DNA of 64,000 nt. It comes from Deroplatys truncata (Eukaryota > Arthropoda > Insecta > Mantodea > Mantidae). The stretch is from NCBI GenBank assembly GCA_030765065.1, contig CM060987.1, positions 73,232,557-73,296,556 on the forward strand, given 5' to 3'. The notes beneath the pieces are model-generated. The model saw only the letters and a program-made list of their open reading frames with translations. It searched no databases and was not told the DNA's origin. Positions 10,270 to 20,900 of this stretch are shown one piece after another (position 1 is the first letter of the stretch; every line of letters starts with the position of its first letter). A program made the position numbers and the translations under genes.

Positions 10270-12189
10270 ATGTTATTGAAAGGGGGTAAAGTCATTACTA
10301 GGGAGGTAGAACTTGCTAACGGAACCATGAGTAGGTCAAGGGAAGATTTGAAAGAACTGAATGGGGAGGCTATTGTCAGCATAACAACAGATGGAGAAAA
10401 TGTGGGTGCAGCAGAGGTAGAAGTTAGGCTGGAAAGGCAATCACCGATTGAGCAGGTCATTGACGCAGGTCAAAACCAGCTGCTAATATTGCTTCAACAT
10501 TTGAGCGCAAAGATAGATGAGCAGAGTAAGGAGTCAAAAAGAAATTTGAGTGAACAAAGTAAAAATTTAGAAGGGAAATTAAATGAGCAGAGTATACAGA
10601 TAGGTGAATATGTCAGAGAGGAAAACCGGAAGATGAGAGGGGAATTAGCTCAGGAGATGAGGGAATATTTAGGTGAACAGGTCACCCGATTACAAAGTCA
10701 ATTGGACTCCAAATTCAGTCAGCAAGGGAAGGTAGTGCAAGAAATTCAGGCAGGACAACTATGTCTAAGAAACGATGTAGAAAAACTAAGGAATGATGTA
10801 GAAACAGAATTAAGTGTTACCAGCTTAGCCATAAAGGAGCAATTGGATGATGACTTAAGAGCTGTAAATGTTTCTTTAGAAAAAAAACAAAGTACATTAG
10901 AATCTAACATTCAAAGGGAGTTCAGAGAATTTAGAACAGTGTTAGAAAAGGATCAGGGAAAGATAAATGAACTTTCGTCGAAAATAACGGAACAGCTCTC
11001 AAATCATCATGAAATTGTGAAGAGGGTTGAAGAGCATGAAAATTGTGTAAAGGAGTTAAAACGCTCTATTGGTAGACTAGGGATAAGTGTGAGACAGAGT
11101 GATGATAGCTCACCCAGTGAAACTAGCACCACTTTTAGGGAGGCAAATGGAGGTCAAAGTCCAGCTGCCGACCCATATAATTTCAATTCAGGGCACCAAT
11201 GTACATCTAACCATGCAAGTAATGCAAACTACCATTTATTAAATGAGATAGGGGTACCTACTTTCGAGGAAAATTCGGCTGATAATCCTAAACAATATCT
11301 AAATGACCTTGAGGAGTATTTCCGTTTGAAGAAAATTTCGGACGAGCTAAAGATGTTAATCGTTCGTAAAGGTTTACGTCAAAGGGTTCTCCAATGGGTA
11401 AAATTGACTTTGGGAGAGAATAATAATTTTGAATATTTCAGAAGGGCATTTTTGAATAAGTATTGGAGTACTAATACTCAGAACCAAGTGAGATCTATCC
11501 TAGTTAATGGCAAATACAATGAACGCGGAAACGTAAGCATGGTAGATTATTTACTAACCAAAGCACAGAGTAGTAGACTAATCGAGCCACCCATAAGTGA
11601 GAGGGATTTCATCAACATGATTGTACCCCATTATCCAGAACGCATACACCATTACCTACTCATTACGAAGCCAAACTCCATTCCCGAATTGATTGAGTTG
11701 GTATCATCATTCGAGACAAGTAGTAGGAACTACAGACAAAACTATACAGTTCGACCAATACCGGATAATGCAAGGAATGCGAACTGGAGAGGAAACGCGA
11801 GAGGGAACTATAACCCCAGAGAGAGATACTGGAACGACGTGCCTCAATCCGGGAACAGAAACTGTCAAAATAACCGTTTCAGGAGGGAAGCTGATAACCA
11901 ATATCACATAAATGCTATACAAACCAGATCAAGTTACAGGGGCCGTTTTAACTATAGGAGAGGCAGGAACGATGAAAACAGATCCAGGGAACATTATTTT
12001 TCTGACCGAGGGGAAAGCGATGTAGGAGAGAGGTATGACGAAAATTACCCAGAAAGAAACGAAAGGAGAGAGAGACCTTCCCGGGGACATTTTAGAGGAA
12101 GCAGAGGAAACTATAGGCAAATGCAGAGAGAGGGAAATGTGGAAGAGAATAGCGGAGCACCAAATAGTGTCGACACTCCGGAAAACTAA
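10270..12189 (+). CDS. Gag-like structural protein of the LTR retrotransposon
   Basis: The frame begins at the first in-frame ATG (10270) and gives about 639 residues. It is open slightly further upstream without an ATG. The N-terminal half is a long charged coiled coil rich in Q, E, K and S (roughly residues 60-280). A serine-rich linker follows, then a region like the retrotransposon Gag domain (about residues 322-480, with 'QYLNDLEEYF' and 'FRRAFLNKYW'). The C-terminus is rich in R, G, N and Y (RG and RN repeats), which could bind RNA. I see no CCHC zinc knuckle, so the basic tail may replace it. The role would be particle assembly and RNA packaging in the cytoplasm. The frame is intact over its whole length, unlike pol. 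It ends in TAA at 12187, next to a candidate frameshift site. Confidence 0.85.
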   Translation: MLLKGGKVITREVELANGTMSRSREDLKELNGEAIVSITTDGENVGAAEVEVRLERQSPIEQVIDAGQNQLLILLQHLSAKIDEQSKESKRNLSEQSKNLEGKLNEQSIQIGEYVREENRKMRGELAQEMREYLGEQVTRLQSQLDSKFSQQGKVVQEIQAGQLCLRNDVEKLRNDVETELSVTSLAIKEQLDDDLRAVNVSLEKKQSTLESNIQREFREFRTVLEKDQGKINELSSKITEQLSNHHEIVKRVEEHENCVKELKRSIGRLGISVRQSDDSSPSETSTTFREANGGQSPAADPYNFNSGHQCTSNHASNANYHLLNEIGVPTFEENSADNPKQYLNDLEEYFRLKKISDELKMLIVRKGLRQRVLQWVKLTLGENNNFEYFRRAFLNKYWSTNTQNQVRSILVNGKYNERGNVSMVDYLLTKAQSSRLIEPPISERDFINMIVPHYPERIHHYLLITKPNSIPELIELVSSFETSSRNYRQNYTVRPIPDNARNANWRGNARGNYNPRERYWNDVPQSGNRNCQNNRFRREADNQYHINAIQTRSSYRGRFNYRRGRNDENRSREHYFSDRGESDVGERYDENYPERNERRERPSRGHFRGSRGNYRQMQREGNVEENSGAPNSVDTPEN

Positions 12190-13028
12190 GACGGGATCCA
12201 TTCAAGAGCTCGGAGCGGATTCTAAGCGCGCAAAATTCTCAAATAAACAGAAAACGTGAAACAGGGCTCAAAAATGACTTTATACTGGGAGAACTGATAA
12301 CTACTATTCAAAATCACTCGGAAAAGGATCTGACAGATTCTCCTAGCATAAAAGTAGTATTATTGGATGAAGAATATAACGCTTTAATAGACTTTGGAGC
12401 CAATGTGAGTGTATGCAGCCTGAGGTTATATCAGAACCTGGTAAATAAAGGAATTAAGCTAATGACATTACCTATAAGGAACACGGTATGCCGGGTAGCA
12501 GTTAACAAAGAGGTTACCCGAATAAAAATGCAAGTAATGTTGAACATGAAAATAGGAGAAGAAAATTTTGAGTTTATTTTTCTGGTAATTAATAATTTGA
12601 TTTGTGACATTTTGATTGGGTGTGACGTTTTGTTTGAATTAAGAGCTAGGGTTGATTTTGCTGATAAAGTTTTGAAAATAGAGAAGAACAGAAAACTATT
12701 AGAAATCCCTTCTGTAGAGGGTATGAAGCAGGATACTTATAACAAAACTCAAGGAGAAGAAGATATCGCCGAAGAAAGATTTTTCGTACAATTAGTACAA
12801 ACAGGTAGGAGTGAGAAATTAATTGCTATAGTACGAGGGGAAGAAACCGATGAGATGCATGCGTTCGCTGACAGGTTTTACAACGGATATACGGAGCACA
12901 ATGAGAAAGATGATGGTTACGCCCGAAATAAAGAATTCCAAGATACCGGCAGCCAGGTAGAAGCAGTGGAGGGGAAAGTGACCCTTGCCGAGAATCTCAC
13001 AGACACACAAAGGCATCTATTAAGGTGA
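12168..13028 (+). pseudogene. pol part 1: aspartic protease region
   Basis: This frame has no good start of its own. It is best read as the -1 continuation of gag. The retropepsin active-site region reads LIDFGANVSV (nt about 12384-12413), with Asp, Gly and Ala kept but Phe where Thr or Ser is usual (D-F-G). A second hydrophobic block, ICDILIGCDVLFEL, matches the protease flap/C-terminal ILG-type motif. The role would be to cut Gag-Pol into mature parts. The frame ends in TGA at 13026-13028, and reverse transcriptase continues in the same frame straight after, so this stop interrupts pol. It may be a mutation, or a leaky or reinitiation stop. Confidence 0.8.
12180..12186 (+). promoter_or_regulatory. 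Candidate -1 ribosomal frameshift site
   Basis: The heptamer G GAA AAC (in gag phase) sits directly before the gag TAA. The pol frame lies at -1 relative to gag and is open from 12168, just after a TAG. The gag-pol overlap is therefore only 22 nt and includes this heptamer. GGA is used as the first triplet of a known slippery site in another retrovirus, but G GAA AAC is not the strongest class. No pseudoknot was modelled. Confidence 0.5.
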
Positions 13029-14267
13029 ATGTTACAAAAAAACAAAACGGTATTTTCGGACGTCCCAGGCAAGTGCAAAGCATACAAACACAACTTTACA
13101 GTACAAAATATTGCACCTTTCACACATAAGTATCGGGATATTCCGATTGCATTAAGGGAGAGAGCCAAACAAGTGATCGATAAGATGTTGAGAGACCGAA
13201 TAATACAAAAGTCAAATTCTCCATACAGCAGTCCATTATGTTGGGTGACGAAACGCAATGGCGAACTTAGGATGACGATAGATGGTCGAAGGATAAATAA
13301 ACATACACAACCAGACAGATTTCGGAGCGAAAGTGTAGAAAAATTGCTGTCAAAAATAACCAAAGGCAGGTATTTCTCCACTATTGATTTAACTGCGTCA
13401 TACTGGCAGATTGAGCTTCACGAGGATGTTAGAAAGTATACTTCTTTTTTATTTTTTGGGAAACAATTCGAATTTTTGAGAATGCCTTTTGGTATGCTTA
13501 CGTCATGTAGTGGACTATTAAGAGCCATCGATAAAATATTTGGCGACTCAGCCGACGAATTTTTGATCCAATATATCGACGATTTTTTAATAGTTGATGA
13601 AAATTTTGATGAGCATATTAAACATGTGGATTATGTGCTTAGAAAGCTGAGAGAAAACGGTATGACGGTGAACATTAATAAATCCAAATTTTGCATCCGT
13701 GAGGTGGAATTTCTAGATTATGTAATTAATGATAGAGGAATAAAGCCAAACGAAGAAAGAGTAGCGCCTGTGAGAAGAATACCAGCGCCCAAGAGTGTTA
13801 AGCAGGTTAGGTCGTTTCTTGGAGTGCTAAATTATCAAAGCAAAATTATCCTGAAGTACGCCGCAGAAATAGCACCTTTGCGCGAATTACTTAAAAAGAA
13901 AGTGCGATGGAAATGGGACGAGGTTCACCAGAAAGCTTTTGAAAAGATAAAAGAACTATTTGCGAAATCAATTCTACTAGAGAGACCCAAGGACAACCTA
14001 CCATATGTAATTTACGTGGATGCTTCAGGTCACGGATATGGGTGTGTCCTAGTCCAATCAGATGAGCAAAATCAACTGCACGTGATAAGTACCGCTTCAA
14101 GAGGTTTAAGTCAAATAGAGAAAAATGCTTCGGTCACCAAATTAGAGATCCGTGCTGTGTATTACGCACTACAGAAATTTAGATCATATATATCTACAGA
14201 AGGTTACTATATACACAGACCATGTGAGTCTTTCATTTATGAAACGTTGTCGGCTTACGAGTACTAA
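13029..14267 (+). pseudogene. pol part 2: reverse transcriptase and first half of RNase H
   Basis: The frame opens with ATG immediately after the TGA. The typical Ty3/gypsy lead-in 'KNKTVFSDVPGK' is followed by the RT palm. Blocks include STIDLTASYWQIEL with a catalytic Asp, LRMPFGML, and YIDD at 13572-13583. A thumb/connection follows, with FLGVLNYQ. RNase H begins with VIYVDASGHGYG (first Asp) and reaches 'KLEIRAVYYALQKF' (Glu). At about 14190-14205 the homology moves to the +1 frame, so the last 20 or so codons here are out-of-frame. This part would copy RNA into DNA and degrade the template. The frame change removes RNase H function and everything downstream unless bypassed. Confidence 0.9.
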
Positions 14268-15747
14268 ATTATCTAGGTACATCCATGAGATTCTTTCGTA
14301 TGATGTTGAGGTGAAACACATTCCAGGAAAAACAAATGTCTTTAGCGATTTGCTGTCTAGGTTACATAACAACAGTGAAATACCGGAGAGAATAGAACTC
14401 CCTAAAAATGAAGTAACCTTAATGAGTATTGAAATACCCTTGAGTAAAAGATTGATAAAAGAATTAAAAGGAATAGGGGACCAGCAGCTACAAGATGAGA
14501 AGTTAAATAAATTAATAAAAAAGGCCCCAGAAATAGATGAAAATATCAAGGGAACCATAGGGGTAAAAGGATGCGTGTTGTATAAACTACATGGCAGTGA
14601 AATACAGAAATGGAAGACGTATATACCTAAGAACATGGAGAATGAACTCATAAACACGTTCCATCAAGCTCTAGCACATTCTGGCTCAGAACGCACCGCT
14701 TTAATGATCCAAGAAAATCTGTATATTCCAAAATTACACCATAAAGTAAGGAGAATAATTTCGACATGCTTACAATGTCAAAAAGCAAAGCCACTGAATA
14801 TACAATACGAATACGAGACAAACTCCATACTAAGAGAAAAACCAGGCATGCTAGTGACCTTGGACTGTCATGGCGAGATGCCTTGTAGTAGATTTGGATT
14901 TAGGTATATAGTAGTGTTAATAGATGTATTTTCAAAATTCGTGAAAATTTACCCAGTCAGGAAGATTACAAGTGAAACATGCATAAGGAAGATAATGAAG
15001 TCGTATGTTCCACAATTTGGAAAGATGAAGGCAATTTTATGTGATAATGCTTCAATATTTACCAGCAGAAAATTTGTAGACACCTTAAAAGAAAACGAAA
15101 TCACGTTGTATCATTGCTCAAAATACCACCCACAAAGCAATCCCTGCGAAAGAATAATACGGGACATTTCGGTTTATTTGAGAATTTTGGCCAATAAAAA
15201 GCACAGTGATTGGGCAAATCACTACCAGCGCATCGAAAGTATTTTAAATGAAAGTGTGAGCCCTACTACAGGTTATAAGCCCATCGAGCTGATGAAGGGG
15301 AAATTAATGGAAACACTTGAAGGGGAATTACCACAGACACTAGAAGCTAAAGATCCGAAAACACTAACGGAAGAAGAGATGTTTAAGAAAGCTTTTGAAA
15401 GAATGGCAAATAAGGCGCAGAAAAGAAAAGAAAAGTTTAAGAAAAAGAAACGAAAACACTGGTTGATCGAATTGGGAGACTTAGTATTGGTACGGGACAA
15501 GAAAAAATCTAGCATTCTGAACAAAAGGTATCATAGAATGGAAAATTTATTTAATGGTCCATACCGGGTGATTAACATTTTTGGCTCGGATACATTTGAG
15601 TTACAAGAAATAATGAATTCCAAGATCGTAGGGAGATATCATAAACAGTTGCTCAAACCGTACAAATGTTTAGAGAATGAGAAGGGCGAAGAATGTAATG
15701 AATATAATCAGGTTAGTTTTACTCGAAATGAGATAGCAACCCTATGA
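14194..15747 (+). pseudogene. pol part 3: RNase H end and integrase
   Basis: The homology resumes in this frame with VTIYTDH, the second RNase H Asp block, and VKHIPGKTNVFSDLLSRL. Integrase follows. Its HHCC zinc-binding region runs through FHQALAHSG and CLQCQK (nt about 14655-14780). The DDE core has Asp in VTLDCHG, Asp in ILCDNAS and Glu in PCERII, with 34 residues between the last two. The C-terminal part is very Lys-rich (EKFKKKKRK), then has a GPYRV block typical of the Ty3/gypsy integrase tail. It would insert element cDNA into the genome. The integrase portion itself is uninterrupted and ends in TGA at 15745. No chromodomain was recognised. Confidence 0.9.
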
Positions 15748-16164
15748 ACAAATAGTAAAGGTAATACACCCAATAAATAAGGATGTAAAGAAATAAATAA
15801 ATGCATAATAATTATGTACCAATATGTATGTAAATAGATTTAATATTTAGAACTTAATTTGGGTATTAGCGTATTTCTCTCCACCACAAGTTATTCGTGA
15901 ACGTGAAGTGTATTGTGCATAAGAATGTCTCTCGGAAAACTTGTTTTTAAAAGGGAGAGAGGGATCAACCATAGCAAAGTGTAAGAGTGAATGACCCAAG
16001 TGTAAACACAACTGGTTTGGCAGAACCCTTGTGAAGGAACAGGTATAGCGAAGGGTCTATGTAAACAAAACAAACCAACAAAGCACAAAATCAGAGGAAT
16101 TATTCTGTAAAAGAAAATTGTATCAAGTGCTGAAAAATTTATTCTTTTCCAGAACAGGGCAATT
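15748..16164 (+). other. Retrotransposon 3' untranslated region and weak polypurine tract
   Basis: The stretch holds no env-like or other credible frame. Immediately before the 3' LTR is AGAACAGGGCAATT, a weak purine tract in the position where plus-strand priming should start. Confidence 0.55.
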
Positions 16165-17308
16165 TGAAACGGCATCTCTAGGCCGAGCCCGAGAACTGTA
16201 ATTATAGATAATTTATTAATTAACTTTTATTGATATTAAATCGTACTATGTAAATATCTTTTTCTCATACTGCTTGTATATTTTAAGAAGGGTGATTTAA
16301 CGTTATGTATCTATCTAGGTTACTAATATTAGTAGAGTTATAAATGGTTTAATGTAAATAATTTAAACGCTATGTTAAAATACTGTCCACGACGAAATGT
16401 TTTAGCTACAGGAATAGTGCTTTCGAAGGCAGAAAACCTAGTTTTATTACCTCTCTTCGGTCGCAGTGCCATTATTCCTACAGCGAGGGTGTAGCGCCTT
16501 TATCCCTTTATTTGATAATTCGCCGTGACCAAGTGAGCGAGACAGATAGCCTAACGGTAAATGTAGGAAAAGCCGCGATTTATATTAAACTTGGACCAAT
16601 GAGATCTCTAGAAGTTTATTCGAAATAGTTAGACGCGTCGAGTCGCGCTAAAAATGGACCAATAGGAAAGGAAGCAGCCCCAGAAGCCTGCGACTATAAA
16701 TGGATCTGTTTGGGCAAATTCGGGACAGTTTGTCGGCAGTTGGTCATGGAATTTTAGCATTGCAGTGAGGCAGTTTGTAGACAGTTTTTGTCAGGCAGTT
16801 TGTCATGGAGTTTTAGCATTGCAGTTGGGCAGTTTATGAGACAGTTTTCGTAATGTGTGGTCAGGGAGAGATGCTGCAGGATGTGTGAGATATCGCGCCA
16901 AAACAGGGAATCAAGATAGTTTTAGAAACACACCTAAGATCCGCTACTCGTAAAGAGATAATAAGCATATTTAAACTTCGTGTCATATCCGCGCCGTAGT
17001 TTAACAGCGGTGGACAGTATTTTACAGCGGCAATACCAGTTTTGTATACTACGAGTGTTAACTAAATAAAAAGAAACGGCAGTGTCATCTTTTCATAAAC
17101 AAAGCACGTCTATGTCTTCCTATATCACCACCCGAGATCTACGTTTTCCTTTACCGAGGATAAGTCCATGCTCCTATATAGTTTAAAGAAAACTACTGCA
17201 GCTAGCCGAGGATAAAAGTGAAGAGAACCAACACACGGTGAACTTCTGGAACCAACGGGACAAACATCAAGGTAAGCCTAACAACCGGATGAGGAGGTGA
17301 TCGCCGCA
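16165..17308 (+). repeat. 3' LTR (1144 bp)
   Basis: Compared with the 5' LTR it has 8 single-base differences, two of them adjacent near the start (GCGACT versus GCATCT). It also carries an extra GCTAGCCGA after AACTACTGCA (near 17202). It retains the TATA box (16695-16701) and AATAAA (17065-17070). Confidence 0.95.
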
Positions 17309-17312
17309 ATTA
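17309..17312. repeat. Target-site duplication, right (ATTA)
   Basis: Matches 8831-8834. It is followed by CCAGGAC, which continues the interrupted R1 copy. Confidence 0.85.
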
Positions 17313-17922
17313 CCAGGACAAAAAAAATGAATAACCAATTCCCATTTGAGAAAAAGTATAAGTACTGGAAAATTTAAGGGAATAACAAGCAATATCTCAA
17401 GAATGGTTCACTCAACAAAAAAGGTATATGACATAAATTGTGTATTTTAACGCAATCTACATTTTTTGTGTAGTAAAATTTTGTCTATCTCTTGTGGTTT
17501 ATCAGTTATGCAAAAGTCGTTCACAATGAAGAATACTTTTGGAGACATTCCCAGAAAATTCGAGATATACATTTCATTTGTCATGAACATATCTTAAACA
17601 TATGATATTTTAATCAAAATCGTTTGAGCCATTTTTGAGAAGTTTAAATTTTTCCAGAAAGTTTCATGTAAACGGTAATCTGGGTTGGGGTGGGTGTCGT
17701 ATCTCTGGAAGATACTGAACCTAAATACCAAGTTTGGTGTTTATCCGACTGTTCGTTTCTGAGTTATGCTGTTCACAGACACACACACGGACATGTTTCC
17801 AAAAATTCTTTTTTTGGATTCAGGGGGCCTCAAAACGTATATTTCCGGTGAAATCTCGGTATCGTATTTTTGGATGGAATACAATACTTCCCCTACTTAC
17901 TATACGTAGTAGAGAAAGTAAA
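17309..17922 (-). repeat. R1 repeat, right part of copy split by the LTR element
   Basis: It resumes with CCAGGACAAAAAAAATGAAT and runs through 'GTTTATCAGTTATGCAAAAG' and a short CA run. It then passes 'ATTTCCGGTGAAATCTCGGT' and ends at ACGTAGTAGAGAAAGTAA. The blocks and order are the same as in the copy at 50358-51194. Confidence 0.85.
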
Positions 17923-19173
17923 AATGCTGGGAGACTATCGCGTCAGAGTTCGCATAACCTTGCCCTTGTGGTGATGTCTATTGCTATGACTATTTGCTGA
18001 CTCATTTTCAATTCTCGTTTCCTTATGCTGCTTCTGCGAAGCCGAAATTTATACTGTAATAATAATACAAAGAGGTAAGTGAGGTATATGAAATTAACTA
18101 AAACGCAATTTGAGTTCAAAAAGCTAGCCTAAAACATCCGGTAAAAGGTAAGCTTAATTTGGTTTTCGTCCAATGTTTGGAAATAATTTTTTCTCTTTCT
18201 TTTGACCTTAGGCTTTCTCCTGTTATGCAAAAACATCATTATTTCCTCGTCGTCGTCCGATAAATATAATTCTGCCATGATTACTATTGCTAGCGATAAG
18301 AATTGTGTCCGTCCTGAACGTGAAGCCGTGTTATTTATCAGATAATGGACGTATCAGCTCCTGCAACTAGCCGAAAGCTTAACGGTAAAGCTATCTTCTG
18401 AGTGGTGATTTCCAGAGATTGTAGAGCGCCAATTTCTAAGAAATCCTGTACATAGATTTATCGACAATTTATCTACCGATTGTAGAACCAGCCCTAAGTC
18501 ATTTCAAATCTCTTTGTATAGTCAGTATCTTTGCCTAGAAAACATTGTTTGCAACTTCGTAAGTTTCACTGGCAGAATTCCATTCTCTCTACTGAAAATC
18601 GCAAATACGTAATAATTTGGGGCCAGGATGACTTACATCTTTATGCCGTATAATTGCTGTTGTAAACGCAGAAATCCCTCGGCTAGTTCACATGATTACA
18701 CTAGAACTAGACCACCACAGAGCATGTTAGTCCCCAAACCACTCCAGCTTGCTTATTCCGGAATGTGGCGCAAACGAAGATTAAGTACGTTTTGGACGTC
18801 CGCAAAACATTATATATTTGAAATATAGCTTCTATAAATCATCCCTTTTACCGAGTGTATACTTTTACCTCACTAACCACGCGGTCCCAGGTTCAAATTT
18901 TGTCTCTAGCTATAAAAATTCTGCGGAAAGATTTTTTTTTTGTTACATGCGGTCTGGCGTTTGTTCAGTGAACATGAAGGTGGTGGAACTTTGTTTGCTA
19001 ACCATTAATACAAATTGTACAAAGCATAGCACAAAAATTGATGTCGCCAGAAGAATATTATTAATAGCTTATGCATACGAAAAAGAAGTATTTATACCTG
19101 TATTATGAGGAAAAGAAACGGCTCAATTTTTTTAGAGGCTTTGTGCTTAAACAGTAGTATTACACCATGATGC
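17923..19173. other. Gap, no gene seen
   Basis: AT-rich sequence. At about 18880-18905 there is a tRNA 3'-half-like string (TCCCAGGTTCAAATTTTGTC) that may be a truncated SINE. Nothing else is recognised. Confidence 0.4.
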
Positions 19174-20003
19174 CGTTTACTCTACTACGTATAGTAAGTA
19201 GGGGAAATATTGCACTCAAAAGTTTGATATCGAGATTTCACCGGAAATGTTTTGAGGTCCCCTGAATCCAAAAAAACAGTTTTAGAAAAAGGTCCGTGTG
19301 TTCTTGTGTGGATGTGTGTCTGTGAACAGCAAAACTCAAAAACGAAAAGTCGGATAAATGCCTAACTTGGTATTTAGGTTCAGTATCCTTCAAAAATGCG
19401 ACACAAAGATTTTCAAGAAAATCCCTCACATCAGACTACCCTTTACCTGGAACATTTTTCGAAAATCTTGATTTTCTCAAAAATGACTAACGATTTTGAG
19501 TAAAATATCATATGTTTAAGATACTTTCATGGCAAATGAAATGCATATCTTGAATTTTCTGGGAATGTCCGCAAAAGTCGTCTTCATTCTGAGTGAATTT
19601 TGCATAACTGCTAAACCATAATAAAGAGACAAAATTTTACTACATAAAAAATGTAGATCTTGTTAAAACACAGAATTAATGTCATATACATTTTTTTGTC
19701 GAGTGAATCACTTCCGAGATGTTGCTTCTTATTTGTTTGAATTTTCCAATACTTATAGTTTCTCTCAAATGGGAATTCGTTATTGGTTTCTTTTATGTCC
19801 TGGACATGCAGAGAGAACGGAATGCTCCATATAGCAACCAGCTCTTAAAAGATTTGACTATCGCTTAAAGCCTGCTGTATGCCCCTTACAGCTACAGAAA
19901 ATTAGCAGTAAGATTGCTAACATGAAGTAGATGGAAAATGAGCGTTTGTAAAAATAGTTTGTACAGGAATAGAGAAAGTCATGTGAGTGTAACACATCAG
20001 ATG
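19174..20003 (+). repeat. R1 dispersed repeat, subfamily i
   Basis: It begins TTTACTCTACTACGTATAGT and has a short GT tract, then 'CTCAAAAACGAAAAGTCGGA' and 'AAAATGCGACACAAAGATTT'. It ends in AGAGAAAGTCATGTGAGTGT followed by AACACATCAGAT. Both ends are present. Confidence 0.85.
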
Positions 20004-20520
20004 TTTTTCTTAATGTCGCCAACTCTGTTTGCCCGTAAATCGTTTCATTTCCGATTTTCATCTGCTCAACTGTTAGCAGAAACATTATACAGAATTTATA
20101 AGCGTATTATGTATGTATACTATTTGAATGCTATAGTTTTATTCATAGAGTAGTCAGAACAAATACAATAAGAATTCCATATTCCTTCAAAATAAGTTTT
20201 GAAGCTCTTGTTATATTACAACCAATAATACGACCCCATCCAACGAAGTCATGATAAACAACTGATTGAGAAGGTTCGGCGGTACATCACTGTCGAATAC
20301 TACGCACAATTAGCTTCTAAGTTATAGTAGACCATCGTCTGAAATCAATATATCCCTTACAATTTTTATATGTTCCTTTCCCGATGAGAACTTTCGATAT
20401 CCAGTAGATAGAAAGCATTTAGGTTTCACGTTGAGTACACTTTTCTAACAGTATCAAGCAGGATAGTCTGCTACATTTCCTCCATAATTTTATTTCACTT
20501 TAAACTCGTACTTCTTGCTA
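20004..20520. other. Gap, no gene seen
   Basis: AT-rich sequence with no recognised feature. Confidence 0.4.
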
Positions 20521-20900
20521 TGGCGGCACCGTGGTTGGGTGGTTAGACCGCTGGCCTCCCACTAAGGTGGCCCGAGTTCGATTTCAGGGATCCGCATATG
20601 GGATTTGTGGTGGACGAAGCGGTGTCTGGGCGGGTTTTCTTCAGATTCTCCGATTTCCCCGCCGTACATTCCACCAATTGCTCCATATCACCTTTCCTTT
20701 CATTTATTTTGCCTTCATTTCATATCATCATCTTTCCTCAGTCTCATTACTGGCTACGGCCGATCTCTCCTTGTTCCGGGTTCTTCATTCTTTGATTTCA
20801 TGTTCGTTGCTCCTCTACATGCCTTTGACCAGAGGCACGGTTGTCAATCTGAGGAAGTGTAAGCCCTACATACGAGAAGGGTAAGCCGACTAAGTAAATA
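20521..20900 (+). mobile_element. tRNA-derived SINE, family S1
   Basis: The tRNA-like head GGCGGCACCGTGGTTGGGTG is followed by an A-box-like GGTGGTTAGACC and a B-box-like CGAGTTCGATTTC. The body contains GGGATTTGTGGTGGACGAAG and GGCGGGTTTTCTT. It ends with AAGTGTAAGCCCTACATA and a short tail. It matches the minus-strand copies at 37020-37350 and 62675-63020 from head to tail. No clear target duplication is visible here. Confidence 0.8.

Larger units (their letters stand above)
8835..17308 (+). mobile_element. Full-length Ty3/gypsy-type LTR retrotransposon
   Basis: The element is 8474 bp long with two LTRs, TG...CA termini, a 4-bp target duplication, a tRNA-Lys-like primer site, gag, and pol ordered protease, reverse transcriptase, RNase H, integrase. 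That order identifies Ty3/gypsy (Metaviridae) rather than copia. No envelope frame lies between pol and the 3' LTR. The LTRs differ at 8 of about 1135 aligned positions plus one 9-bp indel, so the insertion is recent. Pol is nevertheless broken twice, so this copy should need help in trans to move. The clade within Metaviridae is not assigned. The long LTRs and long coiled-coil Gag are somewhat reminiscent of Osvaldo-like elements, but I am not sure. Confidence 0.95.

Noticed and set aside
15748-16164. env gene downstream of pol
   Set aside because: Only about 400 bp remain before the LTR, and there is no long frame, signal peptide or membrane segment.
15891-16175. Minus-strand 94-codon hydrophobic frame
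   Set aside because: It runs across the pol-LTR junction in antisense and has no family resemblance; probably chance.
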